From Ascaris suum (taxonomy: Eukaryota > Nematoda > Chromadorea > Rhabditida > Ascarididae), in NCBI GenBank assembly GCA_013433145.1, contig CM024183.1, positions 1,267,501-1,331,500 on the forward strand: a DNA stretch of 64,000 nucleotides. Reading direction: 5' to 3'. The notes below the pieces were generated by a model, which did no database searches, was not told where the DNA came from, and was given only the letters and a program-made list of their open reading frames with translations. The position numbers and the translations under genes are program-made. Below are positions 39,462-51,573 of the stretch, in pieces. Each line of letters begins with the position of its first letter. Position 1 is the first letter of the stretch.

Positions 39462-41402
39462 TACCGTTTAGCACGACAATACACACCCTCACCTTTTATC
39501 CACTAACCTCAGGTCGTTCTCAAGGCTCATCAATCGATATTGATACTTGTCGATCTATTTAAGCATGACCTTAAAGTATAAACCAAACATCAGGTGAATA
39601 AATAGTTTATTCGCATATAATATAATATAATTGATAAAGGTATGCAATGTTCGAACGATGGTAAATATATCTACCCAAAAGAAATAATAATAGAAAAAGA
39701 AAAAAAAAAGAAATGAAAATAACACATAATTTGTGATTTATTCGAATAATAATAATAAAAGTGTGATGACAGTGATATTTTGATAGTCACTTTGTAACTG
39801 AATTTTTAGAAAAAGTTAGATTTTGTCGGTCGGTATTAGATAAGAGGTAAGTTACAATTACGGCAACAGGTAAATTAATTTATGGTTATTAGTTACACAG
39901 GTATGAACGATAGTGAATGAATTTGTTTTGAATGAATTCTTCGATGAGAAGATCAACATATTCATTCATAATATTACACGCCCTATAAAAGTAAAAACAA
40001 AAGTGATATGCCTCAATGGGTGATAAATTAAGCTTACGGCTTTTCTCCATATAAATGCCTTTAGAAAATGCTTAAAAATGATTGATATTTGCATATTTTA
40101 ATGTATTTGAAAATGCATATTAATTAGTACATATTTGAATTTTAACGCACTAACAAAAGTTCACGTAATAGATATATCTATGTTTAATCGATACGGAACA
40201 TACCTGAAAGGTGTGCTCGAAGAAAAACGTGATGATTTATAAATCGTCGATTATATGTACATAATTTTGGTTGTAGAAGTGAAATCATACAAGATCACAC
40301 TGATGATGCCGGATCCGGTTTACTGAAAAGATTCCGGAAAAAACAAGTTAAGTGTTTATTAACTAAAATAAACTATGTCCTAAAAAAAAAAAAAAACGAA
40401 AACAATCTCATCGAACATCTGGACAAAAAGCTACCGGTAATATTTGCAGATAGAAACTCTCAAGTAATTAAATCGATAAGTGGATGATTCAACAATGCGT
40501 AAAACGTCTCATATTTGTATAACAATGCACAAATTCATAATTATTTTAGGTCTTAAAACGCATAATTGGAATTTTTCTTTTGTGTTGAAAAATTTTTTCC
40601 ACTCTAAAAATCGATGAAAAAATTTAGTGAAAAAATTTTCATCGCTAAATGTACCTGAAAAAATCATAAAGAAAAAAATTCGTTGTTTTATTTCCGATTA
40701 GCAAAAAAAAAAAAGAAGATTTAAAATGATATCTCTTAACGTTTAGAACGTTGAATTTCCTTGTAATAAAATTTTCAAGGTGGGAATAATTTTTTTCTTT
40801 TTTGAATTAATGAAAAATTTTCATCGCAATTTTGAGAGAATAAAGAAAAAATCAAATCGAAATAAAATAAAAGAAATGTAAATTGAGTAAAAATTATTTC
40901 CTTTTTTTTTATTATAGTATCATTCATTTTACATAAAAATCTATAAGTGTAAAAACTCACCGAAATATCGAACTCCCTTGGCAACATGCCAAGGAGCTGT
41001 AGTTTTATTCTTATTGTGTTTATGTATGGCGTTGGAGGATTTATTATTTCCGCTTTGATGCATTTATTGATTGAGCATGTCGTGGGTTATTGTTAGACTG
41101 GACCGGACCGGACCGGATGGCACCAGAAGTGAACCGGCAGCCATCGATGGGTTTATTTGTTCATTTGCATATGCTGGACCACTATGCGTTATTAGTAACT
41201 GTGGTTATTTTCACAGACTTCGTTAGCTGTAACGTTAGCTGATGTTCATTTGTTGGAATTTTTATTTTTCGTTCGTTGGGTATAAAATTTCACCAACATT
41301 TTCAGTCATTTATTAGGGTTGAGACCTGGATGTGATCTCAGTCCTGGTCTTCATCCTGATTATGATCAGGAATGAAAGAAATTTATAGACGTTGTCTTCT
41401 TC
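39462..41402. other. Divergent intergenic region between PGAP4-like gene and URM1
   Basis: No gene is seen. It is AT-rich with several A/T runs, plus a short 'ggacc' tandem repeat at 41101-41116. It probably contains the promoters of both neighbours. Confidence 0.55.
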
Positions 41403-41404
41403 AG
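41403..41404 (+). promoter_or_regulatory. Candidate trans-splice acceptor of URM1
   Basis: Gttgtcttcttcag lies 17 nt before the first ATG (41422), with no upstream coding exon. It is a good polypyrimidine acceptor, as expected for spliced-leader addition. Confidence 0.5.
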
Positions 41405-41421
41405 GATTGGAAACGTTTGCA

Positions 41422-42284
41422 ATGGGAGTTCGGAAGTTGACCTTAGAGTTCAGCGGTGGTGCAGAGGTGCTATTCGGTAAAAAGAAGACTCACGAGGTGG
41501 CGATAACTTCTTCAACTGATACTATTTTATTATCTGACTTATTGCTTTATATAAAGGAAAATCTCATCGAAGATAAAGAAAGGTAATAATTTTTTCTTAT
41601 TACTTCCTGAATATAGAGGAGTAATTTCAACGTTGAGCAGGTGGCAACAAGGTAGCAACAGGTTAATTGGATTATTTATTGCTTAATTAATATTAAGCTA
41701 AATTATCACCTCGGATAAGTTTGAATGAAAAAATTTTTTCATTTTTCATTAAAAAAAAGTTGGAAATTGGAAGTGATAAAATTATTTCTATAGAAATAGT
41801 TGGCATTTATTCGATTAATTTTATTAAAAATTAAATTTCGCATTCTGTTGGATAAATAATTTAAATATTAGTTGCATTATGATTGTGGCTAAAGAATGCT
41901 GTAAATTGATGGATTTTAGAAAGTTTTGCGTGCCATATTTTCCGATTTTCAGGCTATTTTTCGAAACTTCCCATTTCTTCCCTTAATTTTTTTTTCTTAT
42001 GCATTTTTTTTCAAATTTAATTACAAACCTGAAATTTATTAACATTTTGAAGTGAATTATGAGTTATTCATCTATAAAGTTCCATTTAATTCTTCACAGA
42101 CCTAAAATTGTAATATGAAGATTGCATTGAATTGCAGGACAAATTTATTGATCGATAAAGGAACAGTGCGTCCTGGAATATTGGTACTTGTAAATGATAT
42201 TGATTGGGAACTTCTTGGGGATTGAATGCAAATATTAGCGATGGTGATAATGTTACGTTTATTTCTACCTTGCATGGTGGATAA
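41422..42284 (+). CDS. urm1: URM1 ubiquitin-related modifier, with a 1-nt frameshift before the C-terminal Gly-Gly
   Basis: URM1 is a ubiquitin-fold sulfur carrier for tRNA wobble-uridine thiolation and can also be conjugated to proteins; its C-terminal Gly-Gly is thiocarboxylated. Exon 1 41422-41582, exon 2 from 42138; the phase joins as AG|G. Family matches are [13 protein letters not shown] near residues 6-18 and [20 protein letters not shown] around 62-81, both highly conserved in URM1. In the continuous frame translation stops at TGA 42223-42225, right after WELLGD, giving 82 residues. In the next frame the DNA immediately continues [19 protein letters not shown] and a TAA at 42282-42284, which is exactly the expected URM1 end. 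One base is therefore missing around 42216-42222 relative to a functional gene, after a GGGG run. Total length with the second frame would be ~101, the normal size. An assembly error is more likely than real decay, because both halves are well conserved. Confidence 0.87.
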
Positions 42285-44607
42285 TTAATTCCAATAGGTT
42301 CAGCTTGCTTTCGTTGTTGTTCTCTGTTGTTGTACGTTGTTATTCAACGATCGGGGGACTGCAATTGATCTGGATCTGTGACATCGTCGGTCTTTCACAT
42401 CCGTCGGCAATTTCCGGATTCAGAAACCGATCTTTACCACAACGGTCTTTTCCAATATTCACCTCAGATGTAGCCGAGATCGAGAACTGCACTCCGAGTT
42501 TTCTGTCTCTGTCACTGGAGTGGAGTTTTTCACCGATATTTCTATCTCTAGCTATGCTCTTATCCAATACTATTTTTTTTTTTTTTTATTATTTTTGATA
42601 TCGGTTTATGAATCGGGTGAAGCCAACAGAACGGATAGGAATTGAATCGGTTCGATCTTGAAGAGTTAAAAAAAAAGCTTTTCTAGCCTATACGTATCTT
42701 TATTTGTTTTCATACTAAACGCGAAGCTTCTCGACTGCAGTGTTTGATCTCTAGATCAGAGTGTAACAAGGTGTTTGAAATACCATTATGAAGTTAGAGC
42801 GCTATAGGTAGAAATGGTTGAATAATTTTACTGAATCGAATGATCGGATAAGATTTCGGGTTGTGTTTTCTTTTTTTTTTTTGTTCTCCAGGTGTACAAT
42901 TATCACTCTTGCCATACGTAGTCATGAGCTTTGTGCCAGGTATGTGAACAGGTTGAATAAGTTGGGATTGGAAATTGAACTTTATCTTTTATCGTGGTCC
43001 TCTCATCCCAAAAGTTGCTTCAACCTGTGGAGTATTTAATGTTAGGCAGTTGCAAGGGTCTGGTATTTAATTGTGGAATAAAGGAAGGTACATGTCGGTT
43101 TCCATTTCCGGTGATAGAGGATAGAGCACTTCTTTCATTAAACAGTTGTATGTTCATCTTGAATCATTATTTGAATGTTGTTGCATGTTTGAAACATAGG
43201 TACTATTTTTTTTGGAAATGAGGTTTATTATATTGGCTGTTCGAGGCAAATGGCTGACTCGTAAATGTTGAAATCGTGCATACCTGCAAGGTATGTTGCT
43301 TACCTGTACCTTTCACATATGTCACCTACAAGAAATAAAATTTTGACGCTCGTAAATTGCTAACAAATGATGAATTTTGCAAGGATCGTGAATTTTTGTT
43401 CATATCTTTGAAGTGAATCTGCACATAATTGGTTATTACATTTTTTTTTTTTTTTGATTAGTGCTTTTACAATTGTTCTTTTTTTCAGCTTCGATTTTTC
43501 CGCTGTTGAGTGAATGCAAATTGCTATATTTAATTGCCTTTTTTTATGAATTTGACCAATTTGGCCATTTTTTTGACATTTTGACCATTTTCCTATGGAA
43601 AAAGATTCTCATAAATTTAATGATTTTTATGAAAGCCGAAAATTTCAACGCTAATTGAAATTATTATTGATATATTCATGATGGCAGGATTTATTTATTT
43701 ATTTTTATAACGTCTGGATAATAATAATATGATTGAGTTTTTTTTTTGAATAAAATTATTGATAAACTATCGGCTGTCAATAATGGAAAGCGCTTTCGCT
43801 TAATTATTTATATATATATGCTTAAAAATTCGTAAATTATTTAATTTACGATGATTTAGTGACAGCTTTAATGCTTTAATTCATTTCTCAATTTAAGGAA
43901 TGGAATAAAGAAACATTGAATGTGACGTTGTAATTAATAAGATATATCAATCCCCTTTATAATTTTGTAGATTTCTCATTGCAATTTCGCTATGATCTAG
44001 AAATCCTCTTTTTTTTTGAGGGCGTGATTTTTGCTGGTAAAATATCATCCGATATATGTGATTCATCTTGGCTAAAGATATTATGGCTAAATAATTTGTT
44101 AAAAATTTCATTAAAATTTAAAAATGAATAAATTCTAATTTTTCTTTGAAAATTTTTACGAAAATTTTGTATTATTTTAAGACTTTTTTTTTTTGGTAGT
44201 TGATGATAAATTGTTTCATTTAATTGAAGTTTAATAATTTACAGATGAGAATAAATGAATGTGAAGATGATCGATGAGTTAGAGTTAGACCTCCCAATTC
44301 TTGACCTCAGGTAGTTCTATTTTTGCTTCAATTTCAGTATTTATGGATCTCACAAACGGGTACCAGTGATGTTCGCATTTTTGTGTAATTTTTTTTCCCC
44401 GAAATTAAAGAGTGCAATAACTAAAGCTAAAATTTAGAAATTACGTAGATGATCGTAAGGTTATTAGTTTAAAATATTGTATAATTTATATGGGAGAGTA
44501 TATATCTAATCGTGCTAGGGATCATCGTTTAATTCTATGGAAATTTTCCTCTCTGTCTTTTTTTTTGAGTTTTAAATTTCTGATTATAGCTCTTTATGAA
44601 TTATTGT
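42285..44607. other. Intergenic region URM1 to bL27m
   Basis: A modestly GC-richer part (42320-42560) has overlapping open frames on both strands with no family resemblance; the rest is AT-rich with T runs. No gene is supported. Confidence 0.5.
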
Positions 44608-44609
44608 AG
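44608..44609 (+). promoter_or_regulatory. Candidate trans-splice acceptor of the bL27m gene
   Basis: Atgaattattgtag ends 15 nt before the ATG at 44625, with no coding exon upstream. Confidence 0.4.
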
Positions 44610-44624
44610 TTAATATATTGGTTG

Positions 44625-45342
44625 ATGGCATTAGGAAATGCATTATTGCGAGTACGTCAATCGTGTTATACGACACCGGTGAGGGCATTGTTACGTCCTT
44701 CAAGAAATCTTCCTTATCGAGGCATCTATAGAACCGACGGTGAAATTGCACGAAAGGATGAACTACTCGTGTGTCAATATAGAATGAACTATCATCCTGG
44801 TCTTAATGTAAGTTATCACCTTTCATTTAACACCTGTTATTAGTTACCTGTTCATAAATGAAACGTTAATTACTTGTTCATAGAAGTTGATACGTGAAGA
44901 GAGAGATGGAGCGTTTTGAGAGAAAGAGAACGAAGTTCCACGTTTTCTTTCGACGTTTTTATCAGTGATAATGATAAGTTCTTTTGAGGTTTTATCAGTG
45001 ATGATTTATCAATTCCAATAGGATTATTTACTGACAAATAGAGACATTACTAAGTGTGCGAATTTAATTGCCATTAATCGGCTTAAATAATGAGAATTTA
45101 TAGCAAGGAATAAGAACGAATTCAACGATCCCGGCTTTCAATCCTGACTTTTCAAATCCTTGAAAGAGCCTTCAAGTCCTGGAAGTTTCATATTTCAATT
45201 CATGGTACAGTTAGCTTCACCATGTTATTTTCAGGTATACCTACAACGTGATCGTGGTGAACTTCTATTGAAGTCATGCGTCGATGGGAAAGTAATGATT
45301 AGTCGGGAATTGGTACATCCGGATTTATCGATACCGGAATGA
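44625..45342 (+). CDS. mrpl-27: Mitochondrial ribosomal protein bL27-like (MRPL27)
   Basis: bL27m is a large-subunit mitoribosomal protein near the peptidyl-transferase centre. Exon 1 44625-44807 ends in AAT|GTAAGT; exon 2 45235-45342 follows a TTTTCAG acceptor in phase 0. The product is 96 aa. The N-terminus MALGNALLRVRQSCYTTPVRALLRPSR is basic and lacks acidic residues, as in a mitochondrial presequence. The core YRMNYHPGLNVYLQRDRGEL (HPG at 57-59), followed by a CVDGKV strand and ELVHPD, matches the bL27 pattern of Arg/aromatic-His-Pro-Gly-x-x-Val and then Leu..xxGxV, as in human RWHPGAHVGVGKN...EEGIV...YVPHP. The protein lacks the long C-terminal tail of the human protein (148 aa). Identification is by this motif only, so moderate certainty. 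Confidence 0.7.
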
Positions 45343-45463
45343 ATATTTACGAAAATCGAATCGATGAGCCAATTTATAAGCTGACTTTTAATGTGATTCC
45401 ATTAGAGATGTCAACGACGTTTCGTTTAAATGTTCTTGTTTAATTTCGATCATTTTTTTTGCG

Positions 45464-45469
45464 AATAAA
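45464..45469 (+). promoter_or_regulatory. Poly(A) signal AATAAA of the bL27m gene
   Basis: AATAAA lies 122 nt after the stop codon on the same strand. Confidence 0.55.
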
Positions 45470-45842
45470 AATTAGAATTTCGAATTATGTTAGCGATTTA
45501 TAATATATTGGTGTAATTTCCTTGAAAATATTTCTTAATTAAATGAAATAATTTCGATAATGTCAAGTTTGTTTGTTTGTTTTAATAGAAGTCGCCATTG
45601 TTTGAGTCAAAAATTCTACGAATAATTGATTTATGATGCAAACGGCTGTAAATAGGTGTTTTTTTTTTCTTTTGTGGTACAAACGGCTGGAAATAGTTTT
45701 TTTTTTTTCTATGTTCATTCTTTAATGAGCCTGTAGGATCTCTTTAGTGCATAAGCAAATGGCCCCCTAATAAGAGAGGATACTTAATATTGGCTGTTTT
45801 TTTTTTTGTTCAGAATCTCGATGATGTAGGGGGAGAGTAATT

Positions 45843-45859
45843 GGGGGGGGGGGGGGGGG
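45843..45859. repeat. poly-G tract (G17)
   Basis: Seventeen consecutive G in the intergenic region upstream of lin-7. Confidence 0.94.
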
Positions 45860-46424
45860 AGCATTAACGATGCCTCTCCGTGCGTAATGCATGTCGCTCC
45901 TCCATCGGTCGATGAGGGAACAGACTCTTTTAAGATGAATATGAAGGATGTGAAGGAGAAATCTCGTTCAGGGTAAAATGAAATTGGATGATTGTCATGG
46001 TATTTGAAGGATTCATTGATGTGGTCTTGCTTGATCGTCCGCCATAGTCGTTTCAGTTGACCATATGTTTCGTATTGATCATCGCCAGAAGTTTATTCTT
46101 TCGATGCATAAATGACTAGAGGCGAATATGGATAAACCACACACTCCTCATCCCCCATCTGTCCCCCACCAGTTGGAGGCGATTATTTACAGTTTTTAGC
46201 TTCTGAAGAAATCGTTTCAGGCGCTTAGTAGATGTGGAAAAATTCATACTTTTGGAAGAATCACTTCAAAGAGAAAATTGATTTCAGGCTTATTCGGCGT
46301 CTTCGTCACTCAAGCTTAGAAGATTGCAAATTTCAGCAGGAAATTAATCAGCTGGATTGTTTTCAGAAAAAGGGAGAACGAAGAACGAAGTGAAAAGAGA
46401 TGGGGGAGGAAGGACTTGGAGGGT

Positions 46425-46440
46425 GGGGGGGGGGGGGGGG
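46425..46440. repeat. poly-G tract (G16)
   Basis: Sixteen consecutive G, 350 bp upstream of the lin-7 start codon. Confidence 0.94.
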
Positions 46441-46777
46441 AAGGGGAGTATACATATGTGTTTAAAATATTTCAACTATGCAGATAACCGTAGCATCGAA
46501 TTTGTATCCTCGTTTGGTAGAAGTTATAGTAAAGGTCTATAATAAAATATGCTTTATGTTTTCAACTATGGGGGTTGATTTTGAATAATTTAACGAACAC
46601 TTTGTTGTTTATTCATTCTAATGGCTCTTTTAAACTGTTTCTTTAGTCTTATCTGATGTGTTTCTTTATTATCTTATCTGATGTGTTTTATCACTTCTGC
46701 AACCTTACACGTGCATTCTCGACCTTTATTGAATATTGTTATTTAGTTAATTGATTGTTTAAAATTATAAACTTTTC

Positions 46778-46779
46778 AG
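46778..46779 (+). promoter_or_regulatory. Candidate trans-splice acceptor of lin-7
   Basis: Ataaacttttcag, a near-perfect nematode acceptor, ends 13 nt before the ATG at 46793, with no upstream coding exon. Confidence 0.6.
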
Positions 46780-46792
46780 TTAGTGGTGTATT

Positions 46793-48363
46793 ATGGAGAA
46801 ATCCGATAGTCTTCACTTGGATCGAGGTAAGTCCTAGATTCATTTTCCATTTACAATACGATTGGTACTTTTATTTTTGAATAGGATCATATGGACAACT
46901 TTGTGGAGGCAACAGTGAGTAGTCTAGTCGGCTCCCCCTATCCATCCTCGATTCTCTGGCTTCCTTTACCGCTTCAAACTCTCGTCGACCTCATGTTTTG
47001 AGACTGTTCTATTTGTATGGCCGCATGAAACATTGAGCCTTTAGCATTATATTTTACGCTATTTCTTATTAAATGTTGATATACTCTTCAAGGGTACAGT
47101 TTTTAACGGGTAAAAGTTAATATCAACACAGTAACACTATTGTTGTAGATGATCGTGAAGGTAATTCAACAATTGCAGATGTTCAACGTATTATCGAATT
47201 GATGGAACATGTGCAAAAAACTGGAGAGATCACGAACCCAAAGTTAGCGGCACTTCAAAAAATTCTACAGTCGGACTTTTTTAATTCGGTTCGTGAGGTA
47301 TTCGAACACGTCTACGATACTGTTAGTGTGGATGGATCACGAGAGGTTACTATAACTTTATATGTATTTCTTGTTTCAAGTGAATTTCACATATTCATAG
47401 GTGCTGAATATGAAGTTTATTGATCAAGTTGTAGGTTTAAGTAAGCGTGTTTTGCAAGTGATACTTGACTGCATCAGAACTTTAGAACTTTATAGGTTCC
47501 AATAATTTCTGATGTTCTGGTTTCCATTTCTCTTCCAACTATTTTTGTCTTTCCGATTATATATTCAGGTCCCCGAGTTTTTCGGCTTTCCGGTGCCTTT
47601 CGAGGTTCCGTTTTTCCGGTGTGGTCTTTTGCTTCATTCCAGTTTGACCATAGTTGATTAGTCGTTTCGGATAATTCTTTGTTTTGCTTAAGTATTGCAA
47701 ATGTGAATGAGAATGTGAAAATTTCTTATTAGTTGGATTCTTAAGTCGAATTTAAATAATCAAGATGTTTTATTCATGCTCATTTTTTGTTCAAATAAGT
47801 TGAAGTTTTGCATCCATAAACGGAAACCGTAGTTGCAGGTACGAGCCAGCGCGACAGCGAAGGCAACGGTGGCCGCATTCGCAGCAGCGGAGGGTCATGC
47901 CCATCCACGCATCGTTGAACTTCCCAAAACCGATCAAGGACTCGGCTTCAACGTAATGGGTGGCAAAGAGCAGAATTCACCCATCTATATTTCGAGGATC
48001 ATTCCTGGCGGAGTCGCCGATCGTAACGGACAACTTAAAAGGGGTGACCAACTTATCGCTGTAAGCATTTTGTGCTTTTTAGTTTTTTTCTTCGTTCACC
48101 TTATTCATTGCTAATTGCACATTTATCGTCTAAATGTAAGAGACCTGAGGTTATAGTTACCTGAGGTTGTACTTCAGGTAAATGGAGTCAACGTGGAATG
48201 TGAATGTCACGAGAAAGCTGTGGAACTACTAAAATCGGCAAGAGGAACAGTCAAATTAGTGGTACGGTATACGCCAAAACTTCTTGACGAAATGGAACGT
48301 CGATTCGAAAGGCAACGACGGCGGGCGAATCAGCACAGTCCAGCACCTGTATTCAAACGCTAA
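46793..48363 (+). CDS. lin-7: LIN-7 (Veli/MALS) L27-PDZ scaffold protein
   Basis: LIN-7 is the small member of the LIN-2/LIN-7/LIN-10 complex that localises receptors at epithelial junctions and synapses. Exons 46793-46826, 47179-47345, 47839-48060 and 48178-48363 give 202 aa with all phases matching. The L27 domain spans about residues 10-66 ([33 protein letters not shown]) and binds LIN-2/CASK. A conserved Ala-rich linker ([20 protein letters not shown]) leads into the PDZ domain, about 91-173, with the carboxylate-binding loop GLGF at 101-104 and [20 protein letters not shown]. The tail is basic ([10 protein letters not shown]). Length and domain order are typical. Two further in-frame 30-nt segments (46885-46914 and 47149-47178) could be included as alternative exon sequence ahead of the L27 domain. 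Confidence 0.96.
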
Positions 48364-51300
48364 TTGATTAGATCGTACTACCTGATTTTGCCTCCTCTTG
48401 AATCGAAGTTTTTTTTAATAAATAAGAAGGTTTTCTTTGATATCTTGTTGATTAGGATTAATTGTGTATATGATGAAATGTATGGCTTCTTATTATTCTT
48501 TGTTTGTGTTTAGGAATATTTGTTTGTTACAGTAAATTTTATAGTTATTAGGTTATTTTTGCTTTATCTGAATATACTAAGTTAAGTTTTCATAGGTGAT
48601 TTATTGCTGAAAGGAAAGGAGAGGGGAAGGGGGGGGGGAAGGGAATCCGATTTAACAGAAAACCGGAAGGTGAGGAGGATAGGGCATGTTTCCTTCCTAA
48701 GATTTGGACGCTATATGAGATGAGTAAAACCGTTGCAAATTTTGTGAACGAAACCAGTAGTTATTCATTGTTCAATGAAGATCTTTCTTTTTATCATTCT
48801 ATGGCCCTCCTCCACATCCAGTAATTATATCCCCCACCCCTCGCATCCACTAATTGCATCTCCCATATCCACCAACTGCTCCCTCACCCAGATTTACTAG
48901 CCGTACCCCGCTGCCCCATCTGTCCCCCTCAACACTTTCCCTTTTAGCCTAAACAGTGCTTTTTTTGTCAACAGTATGATGATGTAGTTATTGGAATATA
49001 TTGTTGTATGTGAAAAATGAGATCTTCCACTGTTTATATCACTATTAGTTTGACATTATTTAATTTTAATGCAATCATTTCCATTTTTTTCATTTAAAAG
49101 TCTATGATGTAAATCTTGCATATTGATCGTTGTATTATTTTTTCTTTGATGTGTACCATTTTGATGTATAACTTATTACAGCAATATGCACATAGTTTCC
49201 TTGAATGACTGAATAGAAGGAAGGGGGGGGGGGCGGTGTGACTTCATTATACTTTATTCGGTGAAGTGCCACAAGATTTTTGTGAGTTCGGTCTCTTTGA
49301 AATGGATCAGGTTTACTTTTTTGCAGGTAAGGTTGGGGAAAAAAGTTTGGAAATAACGGAAAGGAAGAGATGAGGGTATGAAACTATGGAGAGGTGGGAC
49401 GTAAGGGTGTGTGCTGTTTCGCAATTATTCATATGATCTTATAAAATATGAGCTTCCGCATTGAATTAATCAACAATAAAATACTTAGACTTCTTTCGCA
49501 TTGAATTACAGTACACCTAAATTTGGTCTAAAAGTGGGCCATACCTGTGATATGTTTAGAATTCAGTAGCTGTTTGGAAGTGCCGGTCTGTTTTTCTGTA
49601 ATTAGGTCAAATTTTGCAATGTGAACTATTCATCGCGTCGGTAATTTTTTCAGGGAGGTGAATTTAATTCCGATGGAGGTGGGGGGGGGGACTGATCGAC
49701 CTGAATTTAATTGAATTTATGGTGCTATGAAACAATTTAAAAAATCGTCAAAGTGAATGATATTCAACGCAGTCGTATACAGTTATCCCGTTGACAAATA
49801 TGCTTTCATGTCTGATATTCGTCTCCAATTTATGGTCTGATATAGTCCGATCGGACGGGGTTTTTTTTTTGAAATTATCGGGTAAGATCGGACAAGTTGG
49901 GAGGATTTGAGTGGACAGTGGTCATTTTCAACTTAACCAGGCTTAATTATAAGAAATATATAAAAAATAGTCTTCATATAAATGAAATGCAATCATAAAC
50001 GAACATGGATGAAAGGTAGATTTCAAGAAGTCTGTCGTAGCTACGTAATACTACCTTCCGGTCAGTCGCAACATCTATAGAGACCGAGATCTTTTGCATT
50101 AGCTCTTCTTGCGAAATAAAATATGATTTTCGCCGATCTAATAGACGGCGGCCCTCCTCGCCTTATTTTGTCGGGAAGTGCAAGTGACCGATTGTGTGCG
50201 ACATCTTCAGATATGTTTGATAAGTCGAATCCTGAAGTGGAGATACGAATTACGGTCGAAAATATTCGTTGCGTGAAAAAAGCGTGACCTCGTGCTATAC
50301 GCTAGAGCTCATACCTTGTGGCTCATTGGAGGTCGAGTTCTTGGTTCTTTATTTCGTTTGTGTTGTTACTGAGCGATGTGAATCATGCGGGTTTTGAGGA
50401 AGTCATGGGAATTTAGAGGAGAACCGTGGCTTGTCATCGATGTGGCCCCATGACTGAGGGTCGTAACCTGGCCACGAAAGTGTGAGAACCCATGACTATC
50501 TACGCGGAAGCGGAGCCTGCAGCCCTTCCCTCATCTTGGTCTCACCAACCTCCAAGAAATGGGATTGGCGACCTTGACGTGGAAGCCGTATTCCTGCAAT
50601 TTTGAAATCGTAGTGCAGCACTGACGGTGATTTTAATTTCACTACGCCGACAAAAGTGCCTTTTGATTTTTAACTGCTAGCTTGTTGCATTTTCTCGCGG
50701 ACAGTTGCGCCTCTTAGGCAGTGACGTGGTAGTCTGCATTCCTCTGTGACGGGGCCCACTGATTCTTCGTTCTGTGAGCCGGGACCAGGGATCCTCCAAT
50801 TCTTATAGCTAAGGCGCCATAGATTCCTCTTCTAGCGGCTGATCCACTGATTCACTTGCCTGCCTCGAGGTCATAGGTTGTCCTATCACGTATCGCGGCT
50901 AAGGGCCACAGGTCGCCCTTAAATAACTGACAGCTGGGTGCTGATCCATGCGCTTTATTGATAGTTTTTTCTTGGTTATAACCTACTCAGCCTATTAGAC
51001 AGCCATCCCCCCATTGTAAACAGTTATCTGTCGCCTCATTGGCATCTTCATTAACTGATTAAAGAGATGATGATTCCATGACATTGCGCCACCTGACAAA
51101 TGCGCCAACAGTTTTACGGCTACGCTTATATTCGTGTCGAAAATGGGGCTAAGTTTTAGCATTGGGCGTAACTTTTTTATATCAGTAGAGTTTATTTGCG
51201 AGTTTAATGATCCTTATTCTTTAATTCCGTTTTTTATTGCAAATTTTAAAAACTTTTTATCAAATAGACATATTTTTTCGTCTCTCACATATGTATATTG

Positions 51301-51559
51301 TTGTCTAGTATTTTCAACAGATAACGCATTGGTGCTTTCATTGTAAAGATCGATGTTTCATTTTTTTTGTGGCTGATACTCCTATGATTAGGTTTGCGAG
51401 CAAAATCTTGATCCGTTTCCTTAGCTTGAGCTTGAACTTCAGGTATTTTAGCTCGAGGATGTAGCAGATTTCAAAAAAAAAAATGGATATCATATCAACG
51501 ATGTGATCTATTTATGCGATTGATTTTTCTTATTTTAAAAATAATTGTACGCAACTTTC
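48364..51559. other. lin-7 3' UTR and intergenic region
   Basis: A poly(A) signal lies near the start. The rest has G runs at 48639, 49223 and 49681, a purine/pyrimidine-skewed stretch at 48800-48960 and a GC-richer island at about 50030-51070 without a supported ORF. No gene is assigned. Confidence 0.55.
48417..48422 (+). promoter_or_regulatory. Poly(A) signal AATAAA of lin-7
   Basis: AATAAA lies 54 nt after the lin-7 stop codon. Confidence 0.65.
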
Positions 51560-51561
51560 AG
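51560..51561 (+). promoter_or_regulatory. Candidate trans-splice acceptor of the SNAPC5-like gene
   Basis: Acgcaactttcag ends 12 nt before the ATG at 51574; consensus acceptor with no exon upstream. Confidence 0.55.
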
Positions 51562-51573
51562 GTGTGATCCTTA

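Larger units (their letters stand above)
45470..46777. other. Intergenic region bL27m to LIN-7
   Basis: No gene is seen. It holds G17 at 45843-45859 and G16 at 46425-46440; the open frame crossing the second run is Gly/Arg-rich low complexity. Confidence 0.55.

Noticed and set aside
42305..42598. Hydrophobic + strand frame and charged minus-strand frame downstream of URM1
   Set aside because: Mutually exclusive mirror frames in one GC-richer patch; neither has acceptor/donor support or recognisable motifs.
46357..46542. Gly/Arg-rich open frame
   Set aside because: Generated by the G16 run upstream of lin-7.
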